In this document: one piece after another, positions 27,082 through 37,153 of the stretch
Numbering within the stretch: position 1 is the stretch's first letter
Layout: each line of letters begins with the position of its first letter
Assembly: GCF_023074185.1 (NCBI RefSeq)
Contig: NZ_JADPKY010000170.1
Span: forward strand, 124,001-188,000
Reading direction: 5' to 3'
DNA from: Bradyrhizobium sp. 132
Lineage (GTDB): Bacteria > Pseudomonadota > Alphaproteobacteria > Rhizobiales > Xanthobacteraceae
Length of the DNA: 64,000 bases
Position numbers and translations under genes: made by a program
The notes under the pieces: model-generated
The model's input: only the letters and a program-made list of their open reading frames with translations
Told to the model about the DNA's origin: nothing
Database searches by the model: none

Positions 27082-28170
27082 GTGGCCCATCACGATCCGA
27101 TCCATCTGATCGCGCCGCGCGCGGGTCTCGCCCAGCTCAACGAGCGTTCCCGCGACATCTTTCGTCAAATTGTCGAAAGCTATCTCGCGACCGGGGAGCC
27201 GGTGGGCTCGCGCAATATTTCGCGCCTGATCGCCATGCCGCTGTCGCCGGCCTCGGTCCGCAACGTCATGGCCGATCTGGAACAGCTCGGCCTGATCTAT
27301 GCCCCGCATACCTCCGCCGGCCGGCTGCCGACGGAACTCGGCCTGCGCTTCTTCGTCGATGCCCTGATGCAGGTCGGCGACCTCACCGAGGCCGAGCGGC
27401 AGGCGATCCAGAGCCAGCTCACCTCCGTCGGGCAGGCGCAATCAGTCGAGGCCGCGCTGGAGGAGGCGCTGACGCGGCTCTCCGGCCTCACGCGCGCCGC
27501 CGCGGTGGTGCTGACGCCAAAATCCAATGCGCGGCTCAAACACATCGAATTCGTCCGCCTGGAACCGGAGAAGGCGCTGGTGATCCTGGTCGGCGAGGAT
27601 GGCCAGGTTGAAAACCGCGTGCTGGTGCTGCCGCTCGGGGTTCCCTCCTCGGCACTCACCGAGGCCGGCAATTTCCTCAACGCGCGGATCCGCGGCCGGA
27701 CCCTGGCCGAGGCGCGGCTCGAGCTCGAGACCGCACTCGGAGAGGCCCGCGCCGAGCTCGATCAGCTCACGCAAAAGGTGATTTCCGCCGGTATCGCCAG
27801 CTGGTCCGGCGGCGAGAGCGAGGACCGCCAGCTCATCGTCCGCGGCCACGCCAATTTGCTCGAAGATTTGCATGCGCTGGAGGATCTGGAGCGCGTTCGC
27901 CTGCTGTTCGACGATCTCGAAACCAAGCGCGGCGTGATCGACCTGCTCGGCCGGGCCGAGACCGCGGAAGGCGTGCGGATCTTCATCGGCAGTGAGAACA
28001 AGCTGTTCTCGCTGTCGGGCTCTTCCACCATCATCTCGCCCTATCGGGATGCCGCCGGCCATATTGTCGGCGTTCTGGGCGTAATCGGGCCGACACGGCT
28101 GAATTATGCCCGTGTGATCCCGACCGTGGACTACGCCGCCCGCATCGTCAGCCGCCTCCTGGGGGGCTGA
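27082..28170 (+). CDS. hrcA: Heat-inducible transcription repressor HrcA
   Basis: HrcA represses groESL-type operons by binding CIRCE elements with help from GroEL. The 362-residue product has the N-terminal winged helix (LNERSRDIFRQIVESYLATG; PVGSRNISR; LSPASVRNVMADLEQLGLI) and the C-terminal GAF-like domain. The start is GTG at 27082, with GAGAGGAG about 10 bases upstream; this gives the usual rhizobial N-terminus MAHHDPI. grpE follows. No CIRCE sequence was seen in this window. Confidence 0.95.
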   Translation: MAHHDPIHLIAPRAGLAQLNERSRDIFRQIVESYLATGEPVGSRNISRLIAMPLSPASVRNVMADLEQLGLIYAPHTSAGRLPTELGLRFFVDALMQVGDLTEAERQAIQSQLTSVGQAQSVEAALEEALTRLSGLTRAAAVVLTPKSNARLKHIEFVRLEPEKALVILVGEDGQVENRVLVLPLGVPSSALTEAGNFLNARIRGRTLAEARLELETALGEARAELDQLTQKVISAGIASWSGGESEDRQLIVRGHANLLEDLHALEDLERVRLLFDDLETKRGVIDLLGRAETAEGVRIFIGSENKLFSLSGSSTIISPYRDAAGHIVGVLGVIGPTRLNYARVIPTVDYAARIVSRLLGG

Positions 28171-28264
28171 CCGGCGCCTGGGCCGATCACGGGCGCTTGA
28201 TTTTCGCCGCCCGAAGCACGATATCCGGGCGAGAAAATCCCTGAGACGTTTGAGAAGAGAGCCG

Positions 28265-28870
28265 ATGACCGATCGAGACCGGCAACCCGAAGACGCGGCC
28301 GCTGCGACGCCCGAGCCCGTGGTGTCAAAACCCTACATCATGCCGGACGATCCCGAGCCCGGCTCGGTCGAGCTTTTGCAGAAGGAAGCCGCCGAGGCGC
28401 GCGACCGCATGCTGCGGACGCTGGCCGAGATGGAAAATTTGCGCAAGCGCACCGCCAAGGAGGTCGCTGACTCCAAGCTCTACGGCGTCACCGGCTTTGC
28501 CCGTGACGTGCTCGATATCGCCGACAACCTCCAGCGCGCGCTCGATGCCGTTCCGGCCGATGCCCGTGCGGCGGCCGATCCCGGCCTGGCTTCGCTGATC
28601 GAGGGCGTCGAGCTGACCGAGCGCTCGCTGCTCAACGCGCTGGAAAAACACGGCGTGAAGAAGTTCGACCCCTCGGGGCAGAAGTTCGACCCGAACTTCC
28701 AGCAGGCGATGTTTGAGGTTCCCGATGCGTCGGTGCCCGCGGGCACCGTCGTGCAGGTGATGCAGGCCGGCTATACCATCGGCGAGCGCGTGCTGCGCCC
28801 CGCTTTGGTCGGTGTCGCCAAGGGCGGCGCGAAGGCCGCGCCCGCCGCCAACAGCAACGAGCCGGTGTAG
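28265..28870 (+). CDS. grpE: Nucleotide exchange factor GrpE
   Basis: GrpE releases ADP from DnaK. The 201-residue protein has a charged N-terminus, a long helical segment (ELLQKEAAEARDRMLRTLAE) and the family signature NALEKHGVKKFDPSGQKFDP followed by a beta domain. The ATG at 28265 follows GAAGAGAG; a TTG at 28250 would add five residues. It is 94 bp after hrcA and about 2.2 kb before dnaK. Confidence 0.95.
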   Translation: MTDRDRQPEDAAAATPEPVVSKPYIMPDDPEPGSVELLQKEAAEARDRMLRTLAEMENLRKRTAKEVADSKLYGVTGFARDVLDIADNLQRALDAVPADARAAADPGLASLIEGVELTERSLLNALEKHGVKKFDPSGQKFDPNFQQAMFEVPDASVPAGTVVQVMQAGYTIGERVLRPALVGVAKGGAKAAPAANSNEPV

Positions 28871-28872
28871 CT

Positions 28873-28929
28873 CTCAATCCCCATGGTTGAGGAGACGCGC
28901 GCGGAGAAGCGCGCTCCTCGGGATGAGGG
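28873..28929. repeat. Partial copy of the TTCGAGACG/CCTCAGGATGAGG repeat family
   Basis: Downstream of grpE the text GGAGACGCGC...GCGCTCCTCGGGATGAGGG matches arms of the longer elements at 36912-37040, 42666-42776 and 62088-62195. It is one degenerate unit that could also fold as a hairpin. Confidence 0.6.
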
Positions 28930-28950
28930 TCTTGCAGCTCCTAGCGTCGC

Positions 28951-29673
28951 CTACGCGCTCGCCGCGATATCCGCAGACTGAATCCGCTTCACGCCGGCCT
29001 TGGCCATGTCGGCCCAGGCTTTTGCGAGCGAACCCTGATTGTCGATGCCGCGGCAGGCGTCTTCCACCACATAGACCTCGAAGCCCGCCTTGCGGGCGTC
29101 GAGCGCGGTCCAGGCGACGCAGAAATCCGTCGCCAGCCCCGCGACGAAGAGGCGCTTGATCTTGCGCGCTTTCAGATAGCCGGCAAGGCCGGTCGAGGTC
29201 TTGCCGTCGGCTTCGAGGAAGGCCGAATAGCTGTCGACGTCCTTGTGAAAACCCTTGCGGATGATGAGTTCGGCGTGCGGGATCGCAAGGTCCTTCGATA
29301 GCGCGGCGCCATCGGTGCCCTGCACGCAATGGTCCGGCCACAGCACCTGCTTGCCGTAGGGAAGATCGACAGTCTCGAACGGCTTCTTGCCGGAGTGTGC
29401 CGACGCAAACGAAACATGGCCTTGCGTGTGCCAGTCCTGTGTCATCACCACGTTCGAAAACGCTTTGGCCATCTTGTTGATGACCGGCACCACCTGCTCG
29501 CCTTCCTTTACGGCGAGGCTGCCGCCGGGCAGGAAGCAGTTCTGCACGTCGATCACGAGCAGCGCGGATGCATCGTCCGGCTTGATCGATGCCGCTGCTA
29601 AGAGCGCGCTTGGCACGAGGGTCGCGAGCGCCGTCGTTGCAAGCGCCGTCAAGATGTGTCGCCGATCCAGCAT
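28951..29673 (-). CDS. Isochorismatase-fold nicotinamidase-like protein with export signal
   Basis: The 240-residue product has a signal-like N-terminus with a twin arginine (LDRRHILTALATTALATLV; AxA-like site near residue 27), then a nicotinamidase domain with the catalytic triad recognisable as Asp (VIDVQNCF), Lys (IIRKGFHK) and Cys (ATDFCVAWTALDA), and the metal site DWH...H (TQDWHTQGH). Nicotinamidases (PncA) convert nicotinamide to nicotinate and are normally cytoplasmic; export here is predicted from sequence alone. Confidence 0.82.
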   Translation of the reverse strand: MLDRRHILTALATTALATLVPSALLAAASIKPDDASALLVIDVQNCFLPGGSLAVKEGEQVVPVINKMAKAFSNVVMTQDWHTQGHVSFASAHSGKKPFETVDLPYGKQVLWPDHCVQGTDGAALSKDLAIPHAELIIRKGFHKDVDSYSAFLEADGKTSTGLAGYLKARKIKRLFVAGLATDFCVAWTALDARKAGFEVYVVEDACRGIDNQGSLAKAWADMAKAGVKRIQSADIAASA

Positions 29674-29773
29674 GGTCCGCCTCCCTCCAGATTGAACGGA
29701 GGAGAGCCTAGTTCCGCTCGTGTACGAACAGAAGCCCGAAAATGCAGCCGGATGTGGTCAGCGCATAGGCCTT

Positions 29774-30715
29774 TCAGCCCTTCGGCTGGATGCCGTCGCG
29801 TACCGCGCGGAAGCGGGTGAAGGCGGCCGGCCACTGGTCGCGCGGGGCGCTGGCGATGATGCGCAGCGAAGCGCCAGCGCTGCTGAAGCGGATCCACTGC
29901 ACCACGGTCACCGCCGTCTTGTCCTTGCCGCTGACACCGTCGATCCGGGTCTCGAAACCCTGCTGGCCGTTGATGCGAAGCGGCTCGGACATGGTGACGC
30001 GCGACTCGCGCACGCCAGGAATCTGCAGCGCCGCCTCCTGGGCGAAGCGGGCGCGGTCATCGGCCTGCTGCGGGGTGGCGCCGATCACGCCAAGGATCAT
30101 GAACGGCTTCGATTCATAGCCTGTGCCCTCGTCGCCGTCGGCCAGGATGATGCTCGAGCCCGGCGCCAGCGTGCGGACGTCCTTGAATTCGGCGAGATCG
30201 GTGATCTTGAACGGCATCAGCGCGAGCTGCTCGTCGGCCGAGACCTGCTTGCGGGTGGCGACGCTCGCAAACATCTGCCGCACCGCCTCGTCGGTGTAGA
30301 TCTTGATCGCATTCTCCGGAATCTGCACCGCGACATAGCCGGAGAAGCCGGCGCCCGGCACGATCATCGAATAGCGCCTCACGGGGGTTTCGCCGGCCTT
30401 GCCGCTCTCGGTGGTGAAATAGGCCAGGCCCGCAGGCGTCTCGATCTTATCCTGCTTGACGCCGTTGGTTCCGGCCGGATTGGAATTGAAGGCGCTCACG
30501 ACCTCGCCATAAGCCGCCGGCGGCAGCTCGGTGATCAGCACCTTGACGTTGCCGTCCTCGCTCTGGAAGCCCGGAAACGTCTTGGCCGTGCTGAGGCCGA
30601 CCAACGGCACCATGCCGAGGCGCAAGCCAGGCGGGAAAACGGCGTCGGCAGCCAGAGCCGGAAGTGCGGAGGCGACGAGGAGGGCGAGCGCAGCGAGGGG
30701 GCGGGTCAGCTTCAT
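29774..30715 (-). CDS. Hypothetical exported protein
   Basis: The 313-residue product has a clear Sec signal (MKLTRPLAALALLVASALPALA) and a mature region without cysteines or a domain that I recognise, containing LRLGMVPLVGLSTAKTFPGF near its start. The ATG at 30715 was chosen over a GTG at 30721. It lies between the nicotinamidase-like gene and dnaK, transcribed away from dnaK. Function unknown; probably periplasmic. Confidence 0.75.
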   Translation of the reverse strand: MKLTRPLAALALLVASALPALAADAVFPPGLRLGMVPLVGLSTAKTFPGFQSEDGNVKVLITELPPAAYGEVVSAFNSNPAGTNGVKQDKIETPAGLAYFTTESGKAGETPVRRYSMIVPGAGFSGYVAVQIPENAIKIYTDEAVRQMFASVATRKQVSADEQLALMPFKITDLAEFKDVRTLAPGSSIILADGDEGTGYESKPFMILGVIGATPQQADDRARFAQEAALQIPGVRESRVTMSEPLRINGQQGFETRIDGVSGKDKTAVTVVQWIRFSSAGASLRIIASAPRDQWPAAFTRFRAVRDGIQPKG

Positions 30716-30976
30716 GGGCACTCTGATTGGTTCACATTGAGGCCGTTCGATGGTCGGCCACCGGGCCGCTTTGTCGCGCGGCGCAGCCTCGATGGCGGCT
30801 CTCCGGCACCCGCCTTTTAGCGGGTTTGCCTCGCCGGTAACAGGGCGCGCGGTTCATGGTGGCGGGGGCTGACTGATATCTGAACCTGTTAATAATTCCT
30901 CACCCGCAAGGGCGGTTCAGCCCGGATATGATGCTCCCAAACCCGATGTTTTCACGGCCGAAACTTGCGTTCTCTC

Positions 30977-31007
30977 CTTGCGGGCCCCTCCCCCCCTCCT
31001 ATATGAG
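30977..31007 (+). promoter_or_regulatory. RpoH (sigma-32) promoter of dnaK
   Basis: CTTG at 30977-30980 and CCTATATGAG at 30998-31007, separated by 17 bases, match the alphaproteobacterial RpoH consensus CTTG-N17-CYTATNTNNG at every defined position. Transcription would start near 31014, leaving a leader of about 95 bases before the dnaK ATG. The rest of the 394-bp gap upstream of dnaK holds nothing else that I recognise. Confidence 0.85.
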
Positions 31008-31109
31008 CGTCAACCATCGCAATATCGCGAATGTTTGATCTTAGGGGGTTTCGGTTCGGGTGCCTTCTGGGCCCAGCCAGCCTGCCGCAAAAACAAGGAT
31101 ATCAGGACC

Positions 31110-33011
<1,902 letters not shown>

Positions 33012-33060
33012 ACCCCGCGAGGGTGATGATGCGGACGGTTTGGACCCCACACGCGCCAAC

Positions 33061-33085
33061 GGCCTCCTCCCTCGCGGGGGAGGCC
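33061..33085. other. Stable hairpin between dnaK and dnaJ
   Basis: GGCCTCCTCC pairs with GGGGGAGGCC over a five-base loop (10 bp, one G-U pair), 49 bases after the dnaK stop. No T-run follows, so it could be a processing or attenuation site that sets the dnaK:dnaJ ratio, as seen in other species. It may also be a degenerate member of the CTCCC-rich repeat family. Confidence 0.4.
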
Positions 33086-33271
33086 ATCGTGCCGGGCCGG
33101 GCGGGCCAAGATTCTGTTAAAATCGGCCCCGTTACGATCGATCAATTCCCAGCCGCTATGCTGAATGTCGCCATGCTGCCCTCTGCCGTAAGGCGGAGGA
33201 GCGCTTATATCGTCGCGTGGCGACGTCGTTTCGCTCCGATTTGAATCGCGATTGGATAGACCGAGCTCATC

Positions 33272-34405
33272 ATGTCCACGTCCACCAAGCGCTGCTACTA
33301 CGAAACCCTCGAAGTCGAACGCGGTGCCGACGATTCCGTCCTGAAATCGTCGTTCCGCAAGCTGGCGATGAAGTTTCACCCCGACCGCAATCCCGGGGAC
33401 AACACCAGCGAAGTCAAGTTCAAGGAAATCAACGAGGCCTACGAGGTCCTGAAAGATAAGGACAAGCGCGCAGCCTATGACCGTTACGGTCATGCCGCCT
33501 TCGAGCAGGGCGGCGGCGGCGCCGGTTTCGGTGCGGGATTCGCCTCCTCCTTCTCCGACATTTTCGAAGATTTGTTCGGCATGGCCGGACAGCGCGGCGG
33601 TGGCCGCGGCGGCCGCGAGCGCGGCGCCGACCTGCGCTACAACATGGAAATCACGCTCGAGGAAGCTTTTGGCGGCAAGACCGCGCAGATCGAGATCCCG
33701 GTCTCGGTCACCTGCGAGGCCTGTTCGGGCATCGGCGCCAAGGCCGGCACCAAGCCGAAGACCTGCTCGACCTGCGGCGGCGCCGGACGCGTACGGCAGT
33801 CGCAGGGCTTCTTCACGCTGGAGCGGACCTGTCCGGGGTGCCAGGGCCGCGGCCAGATGATCGAGGACGCCTGCCCGTCCTGCTCGGGTCAGGGGCGCGT
33901 CACCCACGAGCGGAATCTGTCGGTCAACATTCCTCCGGGCGTTGAGGACGGCACCAGGATCAGGCTCGCCGGCGAGGGCGAGGCCGGGGTCCGCGGCGGC
34001 CCGCCCGGCGACCTCTACATCTTCCTGTCGCTGTCCCAGCACCAGTTCTTCCAGCGGGACGGCGCCGATCTGCATTGTCGTGTGCCGATCTCGATGGTGA
34101 CGGCCGCGCTTGGCGGCGAATTCGAGGTGCCGACCATCGAGAAAGGCAAGACCAAGGTGAAGGTCCCCGCCGGCACCCAGTCTAGCCGCCGATTCCGCAT
34201 TGCATCAAAAGGCATGCCGGTGCTGCGCTCGCGCCAGATGGGCGACATGTATGTTCAGGTCGTGGTCGAGACTCCGCAAAATCTCACCAAGAAGCAGCAG
34301 GAATTGCTGGCCGAATTCGAAAAGCTTTCCTCCGGCAACACCCAGCCGGAATCCGAGGGCTTCTTCACCAAGGTCAAGGACTTCTTCGGTAATCGGGCGA
34401 ATTGA
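33272..34405 (+). CDS. dnaJ: Molecular chaperone DnaJ (Hsp40, type I)
   Basis: DnaJ stimulates DnaK ATPase and delivers substrates. The 377-residue protein has an N-terminal J domain with HPD (FHPDRNPGD), a Gly-rich stretch (about 78-100), four zinc-binding CxxCxGxG repeats (CEACSGIG, CSTCGGAG, CPGCQGRG, CPSCSGQG) and the C-terminal substrate domain. It is 260 bp downstream of dnaK on the same strand. Confidence 0.98.
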   Translation: MSTSTKRCYYETLEVERGADDSVLKSSFRKLAMKFHPDRNPGDNTSEVKFKEINEAYEVLKDKDKRAAYDRYGHAAFEQGGGGAGFGAGFASSFSDIFEDLFGMAGQRGGGRGGRERGADLRYNMEITLEEAFGGKTAQIEIPVSVTCEACSGIGAKAGTKPKTCSTCGGAGRVRQSQGFFTLERTCPGCQGRGQMIEDACPSCSGQGRVTHERNLSVNIPPGVEDGTRIRLAGEGEAGVRGGPPGDLYIFLSLSQHQFFQRDGADLHCRVPISMVTAALGGEFEVPTIEKGKTKVKVPAGTQSSRRFRIASKGMPVLRSRQMGDMYVQVVVETPQNLTKKQQELLAEFEKLSSGNTQPESEGFFTKVKDFFGNRAN

Positions 34406-34493
34406 CCCGGCTTGACCGTACCGCCTTCGGCCTATACCTCTTTGTGACCATTTTCTGACACGCCGCGGTCACGCGGTCCCGTCCGGTCCCGAC

Positions 34494-35093
34494 ATGCCAT
34501 TGCCATCGTCCGCGCGTGCGTTGAAGAAGCCCCGTCTCGATGACGAGGTGCGTTTTCTCCGGTCATGGATTGAAAAGCCCCTCCACATGGGCGCGGTGAT
34601 GCCGTCGGGCAAGCTGCTGGCCCGGACCATGGCCCATTACGTCGACGTCAATTCGGACGCGCCGGTGGTCGAGCTCGGACCCGGCACGGGTGCCATCACC
34701 TCGGCCTTGGTCGAGCGCGGCGTCGATCAAAAGCGTCTCGTTCTGGTCGAATACAATCCCGGCTTCTGCGCCCTGCTGCGCGACCGCTATCCGCAGGCCA
34801 AGGTGGTGCAGGGCGATGCCTATCGCCTGCGTGACACGCTCTGGAACGTCTTGAGTGCGCCGGCCTCCGCGGTGGTGTCGGGCCTGCCGCTGGTCACAAA
34901 ACCGATGCTGACGCGGCTGCGGCTTATCCGCGATGCCTTCACGGCGCTGGCGCCCGGTGCGCCCTTCGTGCAGTTCACCTATGCGGTGGTGCCGCCGATT
35001 CCGAAATCGCTGCCCGGCGTGTCCACAGAGGCTTCGGAGCGGATCTGGATGAACCTTCCGCCGGCCCGCGTCTGGGTGTATCGCAAGGACTAA
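34494..35093 (+). CDS. pmtA: Phosphatidylethanolamine N-methyltransferase, Sinorhizobium type
   Basis: PmtA methylates phosphatidylethanolamine toward phosphatidylcholine. The 199-residue soluble SAM-methyltransferase has the glycine motif VVELGPGTGAITSAL, VLVEYNPGFCALLRDRYP and VVSGLPLVTKP, and the family N-terminus FLRSWIEKPLHMGAVMPSG. The position just after dnaJ agrees with what I recall of rhizobial pmtA loci. Phosphatidylcholine is important for symbiosis in Bradyrhizobium. Confidence 0.85.
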   Translation: MPLPSSARALKKPRLDDEVRFLRSWIEKPLHMGAVMPSGKLLARTMAHYVDVNSDAPVVELGPGTGAITSALVERGVDQKRLVLVEYNPGFCALLRDRYPQAKVVQGDAYRLRDTLWNVLSAPASAVVSGLPLVTKPMLTRLRLIRDAFTALAPGAPFVQFTYAVVPPIPKSLPGVSTEASERIWMNLPPARVWVYRKD

Positions 35094-35150
35094 TTCCGCC
35101 GGCATTCCTCTTTGCGTGGCGGGCTCGTTTCGCCGAACGCATGGAAGCGG

Positions 35151-35729
35151 ATGTCCGCACCCAAAATCCTGATCATTCCCGGCTCGCTGCGCACCGGCTC
35201 GCACAATGCGAAGCTGGCGGCGGTCGCCGCCTATGAATTCGTCCAGGCCGGTGTCGAGATCACGCGCATCTCGCTCGCCGATTTTCCGTTGCCGATCTAT
35301 GATGGCGATCTTCAGGCCAAGTCCGGTTTGCCCAGGCACGCGATCAATCTCAAGCGCATGATCGGCGCGCATCATGGCGTGCTGATCGTCTCGCCCGAAT
35401 ACAATGCCTCGGTGCCGCCGCTGCTGAAGAATGCGATCGACTGGGTCAGTCGCGTGCATGAATTGCACGAGGCGCGCGGCGACGTGTTCCGCAATCGCGC
35501 CTTCGCGCTCGCCGGTGCCTCGCAGAGCCGGCTCGGTGCCGCGCGCGCGCTGCAGGCGTTGCGGCTGATCCTGACCTCCTGCCACGCCAATGTGATCGCC
35601 AACCAGCTCACGCTCGCCTTTGCCGATCAGGCCTATGACGATATGGACAGGCTGAAGCACGAGGGCGATATCGCCGCGTTGAAGGAGCTGGTGCGGCAGT
35701 TGATCGATTTTTCCCAACGCATGATGTGA
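35151..35729 (+). CDS. NADPH-dependent FMN reductase family protein
   Basis: The 192-residue flavodoxin-like protein has the FMN phosphate-binding loop PGSLRTGSHNAKL, SPEYNASVPPLLKNAIDWVS and AGASQSRLGAARALQALR. Members reduce FMN, azo dyes, quinones or chromate; the natural substrate here is not evident. The ATG at 35151 was chosen because it begins MSAPKILIIPGS; an in-frame extension to 35112 is unlikely. pyrF starts six bases after its stop. Confidence 0.9.
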   Translation: MSAPKILIIPGSLRTGSHNAKLAAVAAYEFVQAGVEITRISLADFPLPIYDGDLQAKSGLPRHAINLKRMIGAHHGVLIVSPEYNASVPPLLKNAIDWVSRVHELHEARGDVFRNRAFALAGASQSRLGAARALQALRLILTSCHANVIANQLTLAFADQAYDDMDRLKHEGDIAALKELVRQLIDFSQRMM

Positions 35730-35735
35730 GATGAC

Positions 35736-36449
35736 ATGACGCCAGCCGAGATCGCCCCGAAAGACCGCCTGATCGTCGCGCTTGATCTGCCCAGCGTTGA
35801 GGCCGCGGAAGCGATGGTCAACCGGCTCGGCGACAGCGTCACCTTCTACAAGATCGGTTATCGGCTCGCTTATGCCGGCGGCTTGCCGCTGGTCGGCAAG
35901 CTCGCCGACAAGGGCAAGAAGGTCTTTCTCGATCTCAAGCTGCACGACATCGGCAACACCGTGACGCAGGGCGTCGAAAGCATCACCAGGCTGGGGGCGA
36001 CCTTCCTCACCGTGCACGCCTATCCGCAGACGATGAAGGGCGCCGTCGAAGGCCGCGGCAGCTCCGACCTGAAGATCCTCGCCGTCACGGTGCTGACCTC
36101 CTACAACGAGGACGATCTGCATGCGGCAGGCTTCCGGCTCGGCGTCTCCGAGTTGGTCGAAGCGCGTGCGCATCAGGCGCAGGTGCTCGGCGTCGACGGG
36201 CTGGTGTCGTCGCCCGAGGAAGTTGGTAGCCTGCGCAAGATCGTCGGCCACCAGATGAGGCTCGTCACCCCCGGCATCCGTCCGGCGGGCGCGGCGACCG
36301 GCGACCAGAAGCGCATCATGACGCCGGGACGCGCGATTGCGGCCGGTGCGGACTATCTCGTCGTCGGACGGCCGGTGCTGGAAGCCACCGATCCCAAGGC
36401 GGTCGCAGAAACCATCCAGGCCGAGATCGCGCAGGCGCTCGGAGCATGA
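35736..36449 (+). CDS. pyrF: Orotidine 5'-phosphate decarboxylase
   Basis: PyrF makes UMP, the last step of de novo pyrimidine synthesis. The 237-residue barrel has the catalytic Lys-Asp tetrad motif DLKLHDIGNT, the LTVHAYPQTM segment and the phosphate-binding VVGRPVLEATDP. The stop codon (36447-36449) lies inside a GAGCATGATCC repeat, so the repeat sequence supplies the gene end. Confidence 0.96.
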   Translation: MTPAEIAPKDRLIVALDLPSVEAAEAMVNRLGDSVTFYKIGYRLAYAGGLPLVGKLADKGKKVFLDLKLHDIGNTVTQGVESITRLGATFLTVHAYPQTMKGAVEGRGSSDLKILAVTVLTSYNEDDLHAAGFRLGVSELVEARAHQAQVLGVDGLVSSPEEVGSLRKIVGHQMRLVTPGIRPAGAATGDQKRIMTPGRAIAAGADYLVVGRPVLEATDPKAVAETIQAEIAQALGA

Positions 36450-36490
36450 TCCGGAAAAGTGTGTAGCGGTTTTCCGATCAGATCATGCTC
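36442..36490. repeat. Palindromic repeat, GAGCATGATCCGG family (copy 2)
   Basis: Same 49-bp inverted-repeat design as at 14149-14197. It overlaps the last codons of pyrF (GCA TGA is within the repeat) and lies 32 bp upstream of the DUF1330 gene. Confidence 0.85.
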
Positions 36491-36521
36491 AAATAGAGAC
36501 CATCAACAATGGAGAAGAACA

Positions 36522-36833
36522 ATGGCAAAGGGCTACTGGATCGGACGCGTCGATGTGAGCAATGACGAGGGCTACAAGCCCTACGCCGTCGCCAACGGTC
36601 CGATCTTCAAGAAATGGGGCGGCCGCTTCGCCGTCCGCGGCGGCAAGTTCACCACCGTCGAAGGCGCCAGCCGCACCCGCAACGTCGTGATTGAATTCCC
36701 GGACTACGAGACCGCGATCGCCTGTTACAACTCGCCGGAATACCAGGCCAACATCAAGGTGCGCCAGCCGCACTCCATAGCCGACCTCATCATCATCGAG
36801 GGCCATGACGGCCCGCAGCCGTCAGACGGTTGA
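36522..36833 (+). CDS. DUF1330 family protein
   Basis: The 103-residue product has the DUF1330 (dimeric alpha/beta barrel) pattern: MAKGYWIGRVDVSNDEGYKP near the N-terminus, GGRFAVRGGKFTTVEG, VVIEFPDYETAIACYNSPEYQ and the late IIIEGHDGP. The function of the family is not established. The ATG at 36522 follows GGAGAAGAAC. It lies just after pyrF and a palindromic repeat. Confidence 0.88.
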   Translation: MAKGYWIGRVDVSNDEGYKPYAVANGPIFKKWGGRFAVRGGKFTTVEGASRTRNVVIEFPDYETAIACYNSPEYQANIKVRQPHSIADLIIIEGHDGPQPSDG

Positions 36834-37153
36834 GCGCGATCCCGTCTCGCCCTCCCTTCAGGGAAGGGCTATCGCATATGGCGTCCTGGCGCGGTCTGCG
36901 TGCGCGCTTCGTCCTTCGAGACGACCGCTTTGCGGTCTCCTCAGGATGAGGCTAAGCAGCACCGGCCCCCGTGGAATTTGTTGCCACGTATTCCGACCTC
37001 ATCCTGAGGGCCCGCCGTAGGCGGGCGTCTCGAAGGATGGCCGCAAGCAACTTGCCCTCCATGGGAAGGTAGGGGCGCGCCTGCGCCCGTGATCTCCCCC
37101 TTGGTTGCCGGAACTGCATCCCGCCGCTACAACGGCCGTGAGAGGATCACACC
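36834..37153. other. Intergenic region between DUF1330 gene and dapB
   Basis: About 320 bp without a gene; most is the inverted repeat pair listed at 36912-37040. The remaining 110 bp before dapB should carry its promoter, which I cannot define; AGAGGATC lies close to the dapB start as a possible ribosome-binding site. Confidence 0.45.
36912..37040. repeat. Inverted pair of CCTTCGAGACG...CCTCAGGATGAGG repeats
   Basis: The left unit reads CCTTCGAGACGACCGC...CTCCTCAGGATGAGG and the right unit is its inverted relative (CCTCATCCTGAGG...GTCTCGAAGGATGG), with about 48 bp between. Related elements lie at 42666-42776 and 62088-62195, with a partial one at 28873-28929. Confidence 0.85.

Noticed and set aside
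36912..37040. Inverted repeats considered as insertion-sequence ends
   Set aside because: No transposase lies between them and similar pairs recur with nothing inside, so they are small palindromic repeats rather than an insertion sequence.
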